Of a stretch of 47,137 bases of DNA, positions 1 to 11,353 are shown piece by piece. The position numbers and the translations under genes are program-made. The notes below the pieces were generated by a model. The model worked only from the letters and a program-made list of their open reading frames with translations, did no database searches and was not told where the DNA came from. The DNA is from Mesorhizobium kowhaii (GTDB lineage Bacteria > Pseudomonadota > Alphaproteobacteria > Rhizobiales > Rhizobiaceae): positions 1-47,137 of the forward strand of contig NZ_MZXV01000043.1 in assembly GCF_003253745.1 (NCBI RefSeq), given 5' to 3'. How positions within the stretch are numbered: position 1 is the stretch's first letter; every line of letters begins with the position of its first letter.

Positions 1-245
1 AATGCGTGCTCGGCAAAGCAGCCGTCGACCACGCTCTTGTCGGCGAGATTGCCGCGGATGAAATGATAGCCCGCATTGGTCTTGCGGCTCGTTTCCTCCA
101 GCAGCCGCAGCCTCGCCTCTTTGATCTCCGGATCATAGTAGCTGTTGACGCTGTCGATGCCGACAACCTCGTCGCCGCGCTCCAGCAGGCGCTTCGATAC
201 GTGATAGCCGATGAAACCGGCTGCGCCGGTAACCAGAACCTTCAT
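1..245 (-). CDS. NAD-dependent sugar-nucleotide epimerase, N-terminal part (UDP-glucuronate 4-epimerase-like)
   Basis: Only the first 81 codons are inside the window; the gene continues past base 1. The ATG is at 243-245. The protein begins MKVLVTGAAGFIGYHVSKRL, the GxxGxxG NAD-binding turn of the extended short-chain dehydrogenase fold, followed by an acidic residue in VVGIDSVNSYYD. The NSYYD...LKEARL-like stretch is characteristic of UDP-glucuronate 4-epimerases that make UDP-galacturonate for capsule or LPS. The substrate is inferred from this short stretch, so other epimerases or dehydratases remain possible. A 37-base gap separates it from bioY, which is transcribed in the same direction. 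Confidence 0.8.
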   Translation of the reverse strand, partial: MKVLVTGAAGFIGYHVSKRLLERGDEVVGIDSVNSYYDPEIKEARLRLLEETSRKTNAGYHFIRGNLADKSVVDGCFAEHA

Positions 246-282
246 CCGAAGCGCCCGTCCGGTCCTCGATCTCTCCCGGGGT

Positions 283-873
283 TCAGTCGCGCTTCAGCAG
301 CGACCACACGGCCGGCACCAGGCTTGCCGCCAGGGCAACCTTGATCAGATCGCCGACGATGAACGGCACGACGCCGAACTGCCACGACTTTTCGGGACCA
401 ATCAGCAGCGCCAGCCAGGCAAAGCCCATGGCCATCATGACGACTTCGGCAACCAGCATCGCGTTGAAAAGCTTGATCGGGTGGCGGTCCCAGCCCCGAT
501 CGGCGGCCCAGCCGACAATCGCCGCCATGACCACGAAACCGCCGAGATAGCCGCCGGTCGAGCCAAGCATGTAAGCAATGCCGAGACCCTTTTCCGGGGT
601 GCTCTGGAAGACCGGAAAGCCCATCGCGCCCTCCGCCATGTAGAGCAGCACGGTGGCGACGCCGAGACGCATGCCGAAGGCGGCGGCGATCAGGAGCACG
701 GCCAGCGTCTGCATCGAAATGTCGACCGGCCCGAGCATCACCTTGGTCTTGGCCGACAGGGTCAGCAGCAGCGTTCCGGCGATCGCCAGGAAAAGCTGCG
801 TTGCCAGCCGCGCCGCGCCCTTCTGCGGCAAAGCCAGAGAGACAAGCGGACGCATCGTTGTTGCAATTGCCAT
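283..873 (-). CDS. bioY: Biotin transporter substrate-binding subunit BioY
   Basis: The 196-residue integral membrane protein matches the BioY family, the S-component that captures biotin in ECF-type transporters. It has about six hydrophobic segments, and the family-typical stretches PVDISMQTLAVLL near residue 49 and a GPTGGY-like LGSTGGYLGGF near residue 103. The ATG is at 871-873. No ATP-binding (BioM) or second membrane (BioN) subunit is adjacent, so it may act alone, as is known for some BioY proteins, or with subunits encoded elsewhere. It is divergent from the MBL-fold gene across a 124-base region that carries a perfect 11-base inverted repeat. I looked for a BioR-like palindrome and did not see one. 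Confidence 0.93.
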   Translation of the reverse strand: MAIATTMRPLVSLALPQKGAARLATQLFLAIAGTLLLTLSAKTKVMLGPVDISMQTLAVLLIAAAFGMRLGVATVLLYMAEGAMGFPVFQSTPEKGLGIAYMLGSTGGYLGGFVVMAAIVGWAADRGWDRHPIKLFNAMLVAEVVMMAMGFAWLALLIGPEKSWQFGVVPFIVGDLIKVALAASLVPAVWSLLKRD

Positions 874-887
874 CGTATTTCCCCAAT

Positions 888-958
888 CCGATTGCCGCTA
901 TCTCATGTTCGCGGCCTCGCGTTCTCCTATATTGGCTTGCGCGTTATGCGGCAATCGG
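888..958. promoter_or_regulatory. Perfect 11-base inverted repeat in a divergent promoter region
   Basis: CCGATTGCCGC at 888-898 is repeated exactly in inverted orientation as GCGGCAATCGG at 948-958, with 49 bases between. The left arm is 15 bases from the bioY start and the right arm is 39 bases from the MBL-fold start, so the pair brackets the divergent promoter region. It could be two half-sites for a regulator that loops the DNA. Chance recurrence is less likely at 11 of 11 bases, but no regulator is identified. Confidence 0.4.
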
Positions 959-997
959 TTTTGCCGCCTCCTCAAACAAAGCACCGATGCACCTGCC

Positions 998-1906
998 ATG
1001 GCTCTCAAATTCGAAACCGGGTTCGATCCCGCCTACGGCCAGGCGGTGAGTGTCGCGCCTGATATCCAGCGCATCACGGCCCGCAATCCAAGCCCCTTCA
1101 CTTTTCACGGCACCAACAGCTACATCGTTGGCCGCGATACGCTGGCGGTGATCGATCCGGGGCCGGATGACGAGGCGCATCTGCAAACCCTGCTCGATGT
1201 GATCGCCGGCCGGCCGGTCAGTCATATCTTCGTCAGCCACACGCACCGCGACCATTCCCCGCTGGCGGCCCGGCTGAAAGAGCGCACCGGCGCCGCCGTT
1301 CTGGCAGAGGGACCGCATCGCCCTGCAAGACCCTTGCACATCGGCGAGACCAATGGGCTCGACGCCAGTGCCGACACGGCTTTCGTTCCCGATATCGCAT
1401 TGCCCGACGACAAGGTGGTCGACGGCGACGGCTGGTCGATCAGGACGGTTCTGACCCCGGGCCACACCGCCAATCACGCGACATTCGCGCTGGAAGGAAC
1501 CGGGATCCTGTTTTCGGCCGATCATGTCATGGCATGGGCGACGTCCATCGTCGCGCCGCCGGATGGGGCGATGGCCGACTATATGGCCTCGCTGGACCGG
1601 CTGATCGAACGCGGGGACCGCCTGCTGCTGCCCGGACATGGCGGGCCGGTGACAGCACCGCGCGGTTTCATGCGCGGGTTGAAGACGCATCGCAAGATGC
1701 GCGAGCGTGCCATTCTGGAGCGGGTCAGAGCCGGCGACCGGACGATCGTGGACATGGTCAAAGCGATCTATCGCGATACCGACCCGCGGCTGCATGGCGC
1801 TGCCGGATTGTCGGTGCTTGCCCATCTCGAGGACCTGGTGGGACGCGGTCTGGTCGTGACAGACACCGCACCGGCCATTGACGGCATTTTCACGCCGGCC
1901 ATATAG
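998..1906 (+). CDS. MBL-fold metallo-hydrolase (LACTB2-like)
   Basis: This 302-residue protein has the metallo-beta-lactamase fold. The metal-binding motif appears as SHTHRDHSPLA (HxHxDH), followed by the downstream histidine in TPGHTANH, the aspartate in FSADHVM and the late histidine in LLPGHGGP. The sequence order and the C-terminal winged-helix-like part (IVDMVKAIY...LSVLAHLEDLVGRGLV) match the LACTB2 / endoribonuclease-like branch of glyoxalase II relatives. The substrate cannot be read from the sequence. The ATG at 998 was chosen because homology-like sequence begins there; the open frame extends to 653 but the upstream part overlaps bioY on the other strand. No strong ribosome binding site is visible. 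Confidence 0.85.
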   Translation: MALKFETGFDPAYGQAVSVAPDIQRITARNPSPFTFHGTNSYIVGRDTLAVIDPGPDDEAHLQTLLDVIAGRPVSHIFVSHTHRDHSPLAARLKERTGAAVLAEGPHRPARPLHIGETNGLDASADTAFVPDIALPDDKVVDGDGWSIRTVLTPGHTANHATFALEGTGILFSADHVMAWATSIVAPPDGAMADYMASLDRLIERGDRLLLPGHGGPVTAPRGFMRGLKTHRKMRERAILERVRAGDRTIVDMVKAIYRDTDPRLHGAAGLSVLAHLEDLVGRGLVVTDTAPAIDGIFTPAI

Positions 1907-1917
1907 CCCGCCAAGCT

Positions 1918-2703
1918 TCATTCGGCCGGAGCCGCGCCAACCTGACCGGCGACTTCCTGGTCGAGTTCGGCGAGGAAATCGACGATACGCGCGGCATTGT
2001 CGCCGAGGTCGTAGCGGCCGTAGCGAGAGGCCGACCGCATGTCGACGATGATGGTCTCCCCGTCGTCGGTCACACGGATCGCGACGTCGGCGGGAAGACC
2101 CAGGACGAAGCCCTTGGCCACCGCCGCAATCGTCACCTCGGTTTGCCCTCTGAGGTCCGGATAGGGTTCGGAAAGGTCCCAATCGCGCCGGTCGAGCACG
2201 GTCTCGACGGCATCCACGACAGTGTCGAACGGCAGATCGTAGCTGCGTCCGCTGACCAGCGGATAGCTCTCGGTCTGCAGCCGCTGTTCACCGGGCGTGG
2301 ATGGGGAGAGCACATTCATGTCTTTCGTCCGGTCGCTCACGTCGAGCGCGGGTGGATTGTCGAAATCCGTCGACATATCCCGGAGCGGCGGATAGATTGT
2401 CGCCCAGTAGGCGGCAACGCCATAGGGTGCCAGCACCAGCAGCGCCAGCAAGACGCCGACTGTCAGGTCACGACCGCCACGGTCGCCGAAGTTCCACAGC
2501 CGCGAAAAGGCAAACCCGGCAAACAACAGCGCCAGGGCGGCCAGCAGCGCAACGATACCCATCACCCACAGGAAAACAGGTGTTTCGACGAGGTCGAAGC
2601 GATGGCCGACGAAAGCGGTCAGCAGCAGCACCGCCGAAAAAGCTGCGGTGCGCCGCGACCATCCGGCCGCCCTCGACGTCTGCCGTTCAGGAATACTTGC
2701 CAT
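1918..2703 (-). CDS. DUF1499 domain membrane protein
   Basis: A 261-residue protein with three N-terminal transmembrane segments (about residues 20-35, 45-65 and 80-105) followed by a soluble DUF1499 domain, recognisable from the PPLRDMSTD start and the repeated pattern around RSASRYGRYDLGDNAARIVDFL. The function of DUF1499 is not known. The ATG at 2701-2703 was preferred over a GTG at 2716-2718. It converges on the MBL-fold gene with an 11-base gap. A RIME-like repeat lies directly upstream, between this gene and the acyl-CoA ligase, so the two are probably not tightly co-transcribed. Confidence 0.82.
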   Translation of the reverse strand: MASIPERQTSRAAGWSRRTAAFSAVLLLTAFVGHRFDLVETPVFLWVMGIVALLAALALLFAGFAFSRLWNFGDRGGRDLTVGVLLALLVLAPYGVAAYWATIYPPLRDMSTDFDNPPALDVSDRTKDMNVLSPSTPGEQRLQTESYPLVSGRSYDLPFDTVVDAVETVLDRRDWDLSEPYPDLRGQTEVTIAAVAKGFVLGLPADVAIRVTDDGETIIVDMRSASRYGRYDLGDNAARIVDFLAELDQEVAGQVGAAPAE

Positions 2704-2736
2704 CGATTGCCGCACCACCCCACCCGAACGGAGACT

Positions 2737-2813
2737 TAGAGCGGTTCATCGTTTCACGGAAACGCCGAACCGCTCTATCTCTTTGTTTTGACGCAATTCC
2801 TCGAATTGCTCTA
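2737..2813. repeat. RIME-like palindromic repeat A (short form)
   Basis: A 77-base element starting TAGAGCGGTTC and ending TTGCTCTA. Its left half is a near-perfect hairpin: GAGCGGTTC and CGTTTC pair with GAAACG and GAACCGCTC. It continues with CTCTTTGTTTTGACGCAATTC, shared with elements at 7796 and 18141, but lacks their central CGCTACGCACTTTTCC part. It resembles the rhizobial intergenic mosaic elements (RIMEs). It sits in the leader region of the DUF1499 gene and 45 bases past the acyl-CoA ligase stop codon. Confidence 0.85.
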
Positions 2814-2858
2814 GAACCTTTTGGTGGCGGCTTGAAGCCGAAAGACGCAACATTCCCG

Positions 2859-4487
<1,629 letters not shown>

Positions 4488-4677
4488 TCGTTCCTCCCTA
4501 CGCTTTTGCGTTGTGCTTTTCGTGCCATTGTGGAGCGAACCGGCGGATTGTCCAGCCACCAGCACAGGCAAGCGCTGCATTGATCGGCATGACCGAGAGA
4601 ACCGCCACAATCCGGCCATCGTCGGCGTTAAGCTTCGTTAACGGGCAAGGGGCGATTGGCGACTGAAAGAGGTTCGC

Positions 4678-5034
4678 ATGGACGCGCAGCTCGACGACAA
4701 GGCCCTCGAAAATACGCTCGCCGAAAGTCTGGCCGATCTGGGGCCGGATACAAAGACTGTTTCCGAAGACGAATTTGTTGAAGTTGTCGGCGGCGCACTC
4801 GAAGCGGTCGGCGGCACGCTGCTGTTCAAGATGTGCGTCCAGAACGAAGGCGAAGGCCAGCACGTCGCGGCCGCATCCATCGGCGACGGTGGCAATCGCC
4901 AGTTCCTGCTGCTCACCTTGCCAACCGGTGGTGGCCCCTTGAAGGTCGAGACCGCGTCGAGAAGCAGCAACCCGGTGGCCGGTATCGCAGCCGCCTATGC
5001 CGGGCTCATGGATGCGTTCAAGACCGCCGCCTGA
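4678..5034 (+). CDS. Hypothetical protein, 118 residues
   Basis: A small acidic protein with no signal peptide or membrane segment and no motif I recognise. Its N-terminal third is rich in aspartate and glutamate (LDDKALENTLAESLADLGPD), and the rest looks like a compact alpha/beta domain ending in a helix, AAAYAGLMDAF. The ATG at 4678 follows GAAAGAGG about six bases upstream, a fair ribosome binding site. GC-rich third positions and this start support it as real. It lies divergently next to the acyl-CoA ligase, but no functional link is evident. Confidence 0.65.
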   Translation: MDAQLDDKALENTLAESLADLGPDTKTVSEDEFVEVVGGALEAVGGTLLFKMCVQNEGEGQHVAAASIGDGGNRQFLLLTLPTGGGPLKVETASRSSNPVAGIAAAYAGLMDAFKTAA

Positions 5035-5050
5035 CCATCGCGGCGGACAA

Positions 5051-5078
5051 GGCCATCTTCAAAAGGCCATCTTCAAAA
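5051..5078. repeat. Tandem 14-base duplication
   Basis: GGCCATCTTCAAAA occurs twice back to back at 5051-5064 and 5065-5078, in the gap between two small genes. It is followed by a weak hairpin AGCCC-AATC-GGGCT without a T-run. It is most simply a slippage duplication. Confidence 0.7.
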
Positions 5079-5195
5079 GCCCAATCGGGCTCCACCAGGC
5101 CTGGGCCAATGGTTTTTGCGGGTTGCATGGCGACATCGGGCCTTGCGCAAAGCGCTTGCGCGACACACGTTAAGGCCGAGGCAAGGAGAACCCGC

Positions 5196-5585
5196 ATGGA
5201 TCAGATCGCCAACCCGGCACCCGGTTTTCAGCGAAATCCCGACAAGGTCATCACCATCGAGCCCTATGTCGGCACCGTTACGGTGCGTGTCGGAGACACG
5301 GTCATAGCCTCATCAACGAAGGCCCAGGTGCTGACCGAGCCCCCCTACCCCGCGGCCTTCTACATTCCGTTCGCCGACATCGATTTCGGCAAGCTCAGCA
5401 GCACGGAACACTCGACCCATTGTCCCTACAAGGGCGATGCCAGCTATTGGAGCGTGCTGCCTGCGGGCGAGACTGGCCAGAACGCGATGTGGGCTTACGA
5501 GCAGCCTTTCGACGAAATGGCTGAAATCCGCGACCACGGCGCTTTCTACGCCAGCAAGGTCACCATCGAAGCCAAACCGGGCTGA
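5196..5585 (+). CDS. DUF427 domain protein
   Basis: A 129-residue protein matching DUF427, a small beta-rich domain of unknown function found in bacteria and fungi. Recognisable parts are VTVRVGDTVIASSTKAQVL near the start, HCPYKGDASYW in the middle, and AMWAYEQPFDEMAEIRDHGAFY near the end. The ATG at 5196 is chosen over an open upstream extension because AAGGAGAA lies 6 bases before it and family similarity begins there. It is cytosolic by sequence, with no signal peptide. Confidence 0.9.
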   Translation: MDQIANPAPGFQRNPDKVITIEPYVGTVTVRVGDTVIASSTKAQVLTEPPYPAAFYIPFADIDFGKLSSTEHSTHCPYKGDASYWSVLPAGETGQNAMWAYEQPFDEMAEIRDHGAFYASKVTIEAKPG

Positions 5586-5626
5586 TCTTCAAAAGCAACG
5601 AGAGGCGCTTTACGCCTGGCTGCCGG

Positions 5627-6367
5627 TCAGTCCGTGGTGCCGTGATCGCCGAAGCCGTCGGCATCGTCGAGCCGCACGAAGGTCAGGCCCTTGGCTTTGA
5701 GCGCCAGAAGCCCCTGCACCACGCCTTCGCCGGCAGTATGGGTCGGCTGGTTGATGTGCGAGATAATAACGTCACCGTCCTTGGCGGCCGCGATGCGCCG
5801 CGCGGTTTCCTTGGCGCCGAGCAATGAGCCGCCGTCGCCATTTATCGAGAAACCGGCGATCTTGAAGCCAAGCTTGCGGATCATGGCGATTGCCGATGGG
5901 CTGTATTCGGCGGTCGCGCCACGAAACCATTTCGGCGCCGGCTCGCCGGTTTTGGCAAGGGCGGCGGCACCCGACTCGACCTCGGCCAGCACGGCGTCAG
6001 GGCTGCCGGCGCTGCGGATGCCGTAGATCTTCTGCGGCGTGTCGACCGCCGGGATATGATGGCCGCCGTGATTTTCCAGCTCGAACAGGTCGGGATGCGC
6101 CCGCATGATCTCGACCGCGGCAGCGTTTCGCTTCAGCCAGATGCCGGTCACGAAAATGGTGGCGGGGATCTTGTTTTCGACCAGTGCCGAAAGGATCCGG
6201 TTGTCGGTCTGTCCACCGCAGGCATCGAGCGTGAGCGCAACGCGGCCGGCTCCGCTTGCCTCCGACCTGATGTGCAATGTGGGCTCGACGACCGGCGCGG
6301 CATGGCCGCTGGACACCACGGCCAACGACATGGCGATCATGCAGAGATTTTTTTGCAGCAGGCGCAT
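5627..6367 (-). CDS. Exported polysaccharide deacetylase-family protein
   Basis: A 246-residue protein with an N-terminal signal peptide (MRLLQKNLCMIAMSLAVV...SGHAAP) and a NodB-like deacetylase domain. Motif 1 is unusual, ALTLDACGG in place of TFDDG, so the first metal aspartate is kept and the second is changed. Motif 2 is present as ENHGGHH, supplying two histidines. Motif 3 is FRGATAEYS. A C-terminal DVIISHINQPT supplies a later histidine. Such proteins remove acetyl groups from surface or wall sugars. The ATG at 6365-6367 gives a clean signal peptide; the open frame runs further to 6502. A GTGCTTTCAAGCAC palindrome lies at 6387-6400 just upstream. Confidence 0.82.
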   Translation of the reverse strand: MRLLQKNLCMIAMSLAVVSSGHAAPVVEPTLHIRSEASGAGRVALTLDACGGQTDNRILSALVENKIPATIFVTGIWLKRNAAAVEIMRAHPDLFELENHGGHHIPAVDTPQKIYGIRSAGSPDAVLAEVESGAAALAKTGEPAPKWFRGATAEYSPSAIAMIRKLGFKIAGFSINGDGGSLLGAKETARRIAAAKDGDVIISHINQPTHTAGEGVVQGLLALKAKGLTFVRLDDADGFGDHGTTD

Positions 6368-6538
6368 CAAACCGAATTCCCAACCGGTGCTTTCAAGCAC
6401 GCATCCCAAGACCCGCATGAAGGCGAAAATCGGGATGGTGCATAGCAGAAAAGCGCCCGGCGCGACAATTTGACTGTCCGTGTGGTGAACGGCCCACTCC
6501 ACGACCCGCGATGGCGGTTTTCCGCGCGACGCATGAAC

Positions 6539-7642
6539 TCAGATGGCGCGCTCCAGCTTCACGTGGGTGCGCGAAAGGAGTTCGCGCACCGCATCGACAA
6601 CAGGTTTGACCTCAAGTCGCCAGACGCAGTAGGCCTTGCTGAAATCCGGCCGGCCGCAGATATCGCTGGCCACGCAGTTGCAAGGCATCGGCGGTTGAAG
6701 CGCGATGCTGGGCACGCCAACGGGACCCCACTGCGACGGCGGCGTCAAGCCGAACAGCCCGACAACAGGGATTCCGGCTGCAGCCGCCATGTGCATCGGG
6801 CCGCTCTCATTGCCGAGAAACAGCCGGGCCTGTTTCAGCACCGCCAGCAACGTTTCAAGCGACAGCGTTCCAACGAGATTGACGACAGGCGACGCTGTCC
6901 TGGCGACGATACGTTCGGCAATCTCTCGCTCGTCCGGGCCGCCCACCAGAACGACGCCCAAACCGGTTTCGCTTGCAATCTCGCCAATCGCCTCGGCAAA
7001 TCGCTCCGGCTGCCAACGTCGCCCTTCGAAGCTTGCGCCGGCATGCACGGCGATGAAAGCGTTTGGGTGAAGTTGATGCGTGCCCAGCAGCGCCAGCGCT
7101 TTCGCCGTCTCGAACGGCAGCGGTTGAAGGTTTGGAACCGTCACGTGGAGACCGACGCCAAGCGCCTGGAGCGGCGAAAGATAGCGGTACACAAAATGCT
7201 CGCCGCCAAAACCAAATGGCTTGGCAAACACGTTGGCGGGCTGCCGCTCCAGCAGACGCAAAGGCCTCTCGGTCGGATTGTAGCCGACGCGGGTCTTTGC
7301 GTTGACCAGTCCGGTGAGCATGCGCGACGTCTTTGAATCGGACAGGTCGATCGTCAGATCGAATCGAAAGCGGCGCAACGCCCGCACCATGGCGTAAAGC
7401 TCTTTGCCGCGCTGCGGGATGGTGCCGCGCAGGTGGGTACGCCTGAACGTGACCACCTCGGAAGCAATGCCATGGGCGATCACGAAGCTCGCGAGGCGCG
7501 CCTCGCACAGAAACACGAGCCTCGCATCGGGGAATTCGAGCCGCAGGTTTTCTGCGAGCGCCGAGGCGAGGACAATATCTCCAATGTACTTCGTTTGAAT
7601 GACCAGAATCGAGCGAAGCGGAGCGGGTGAAGTCTGCAACAT
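6539..7642 (-). CDS. Glycosyltransferase family 9 (heptosyltransferase-like)
   Basis: A 367-residue GT-B fold protein of family 9, which usually adds heptose or similar sugars to the LPS core from the cytosolic side. The N-terminal domain begins ILVIQTKYIGDIVLASALAE, the C-terminal nucleotide-sugar domain contains VAVHAGAS-like IAVHAGASFEGRRW, VVLVGGPDE and the family-typical FLGNESGPMHMAAAAGIPVVGLFG. A cysteine cluster near the C-terminus (PCNCVASDICG) is seen in several family members. The ATG is at 7640-7642. With the deacetylase downstream in the same orientation it may form a small envelope-sugar cluster, but the 171-base gap argues against tight coupling. Confidence 0.9.
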   Translation of the reverse strand: MLQTSPAPLRSILVIQTKYIGDIVLASALAENLRLEFPDARLVFLCEARLASFVIAHGIASEVVTFRRTHLRGTIPQRGKELYAMVRALRRFRFDLTIDLSDSKTSRMLTGLVNAKTRVGYNPTERPLRLLERQPANVFAKPFGFGGEHFVYRYLSPLQALGVGLHVTVPNLQPLPFETAKALALLGTHQLHPNAFIAVHAGASFEGRRWQPERFAEAIGEIASETGLGVVLVGGPDEREIAERIVARTASPVVNLVGTLSLETLLAVLKQARLFLGNESGPMHMAAAAGIPVVGLFGLTPPSQWGPVGVPSIALQPPMPCNCVASDICGRPDFSKAYCVWRLEVKPVVDAVRELLSRTHVKLERAI

Positions 7643-7795
7643 CTGTTTCCGAGGACAGTTGGCTTGATGTGCGAAAATTGGGCGCGAACAATGTCGAAAT
7701 TACGCAATGATTACACAATGCTGTCAGCACGTTCGTGTGAATTGCCTTACAAAACGGTAAGCTTGAGCCGGATGGATCCTATCCGCGCCCGACCT

Positions 7796-7899
7796 TAGAG
7801 CAGTTTACCGTTTCACGGAAATGGCGAACCGCTCTAACTCTTTGCTTTGGTGCAATTCCCTAAGGGAAAGCGCTACGCGCTGTTCCCGGGAAAACCGTA

Positions 7900-7924
<25 letters not shown>
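7796..7924. repeat. RIME-like palindromic repeat B, overlapping the 3' end of ppdK
   Basis: A 129-base element from TAGAGCAGTTT to TTGCTCTA. It has the left hairpin (with one base change relative to A and C), the CTCTTTG linker, and the right palindromic half with AAGGGAAAGCGCTACGCGC and CACTTTTCCTGGAATTGC. Its last 25 bases (7900-7924) are read in the reverse strand as the final codons and stop of ppdK. Confidence 0.88.
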
Positions 7925-10584
<2,660 letters not shown>

Positions 10585-10807
10585 GCTTTGCTCTCCGGTT
10601 GCAGGAGATTGGAAAGATTGGCGAAACGGAAAGTTCCGCCGTGTCCGACTGTGGAGCGATATGATGCTGCAGTGCGAAAGGCAAGGCGTTGGCAAGCCGT
10701 CCGGCCGCTACAATCGATTAAGCAAAAGCTCTGTCCAAGGATGCGGCAAAAAGACTTGCCATTCCGGGGCTTTTGGACTAGAACATAACGGGAACAACAG
10801 GTGTCAC

Positions 10808-11152
10808 ATGAAACTGCCCGGAAAACTCGACTATCTGGAAATGCCGGCAACCGGCGGAACGCTGGACCGGCTCAAGGCGTTTTACAGCGCTGCCTTTGCC
10901 TGGTCGTTCACCGACTATGGGCCGACCTATTCGGCCTTTGCCGAGGGACTGGACGGGGGCTTTCAGGCCGATGCCGAGGAAGCGCCCGCCAAGCCGCTGC
11001 CCGTGCTCTACAGCAGGGATCTGGAAGCAACCCTCGACGCCGTCGAAAACGCCGGCGGCACGATCGTCAAGCCGATCTTTTCATTCCCCGGCGGCCGGCG
11101 CTTCCACTTTGCCGATCCGGCCGGAAACGAGATGGCAGTGTGGGCTGAATAG
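10808..11152 (+). CDS. VOC-family (glyoxalase/bleomycin-resistance fold) protein
   Basis: A 114-residue single-domain protein of the vicinal oxygen chelate superfamily. The family pattern is seen in KLDYLEMPATGGTLDRLKAFYSAAFAW at the start and FHFADPAGNEMAVWAE at the end, where the last glutamate is the usual metal ligand. The substrate is unknown; these small proteins are often annotated simply as glyoxalase-like. The ATG is at 10808. It is divergent from ppdK across 223 bases and followed by tRNA-Gln. Confidence 0.88.
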   Translation: MKLPGKLDYLEMPATGGTLDRLKAFYSAAFAWSFTDYGPTYSAFAEGLDGGFQADAEEAPAKPLPVLYSRDLEATLDAVENAGGTIVKPIFSFPGGRRFHFADPAGNEMAVWAE

Positions 11153-11221
11153 CCGCTGCATGTCATCTGGCAGCACTGAGTTGCCTGCCCAATTTGGGCG
11201 TTATCGACATCGCTCTAAGGA

Positions 11222-11249
11222 TTGTGCTTTTTGGCCGCTCTGCTAATAA
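11222..11249 (+). promoter_or_regulatory. Possible promoter of tRNA-Gln
   Basis: TTGTGC at 11222-11227 and TAATAA at 11244-11249 are separated by 16 bases and end 29 bases before the tRNA. A GC-rich stretch, CGCGCCGC, follows the -10-like box, as is common in stable-RNA promoters. The match to consensus is partial. Confidence 0.35.
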
Positions 11250-11278
11250 CGCGCCGCACAAGCGACTCTGACGGCAAT

Positions 11279-11353
11279 TGGGGCGTCGCCAAGTGGTAAG
11301 GCATCGGTTTTTGGTACCGACATTCCCAGGTTCGAATCCTGGCGCCCCAGCCA
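11279..11353 (+). tRNA. tRNA-Gln (anticodon TTG)
   Basis: A 75-base tRNA with an encoded CCA. The acceptor stem TGGGGCG (11279-11285) pairs with CGCCCCA (11343-11349), and G11350 is the discriminator. The D stem is GCC/GGC, the anticodon stem TCGGT/ACCGA (11304-11308 and 11316-11320), and the anticodon TTG is at 11311-11313. The T loop GTTCGAATC is intact. The last 17 bases recur with one mismatch at 12187-12203, which makes this tRNA a likely integration target. Confidence 0.97.
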
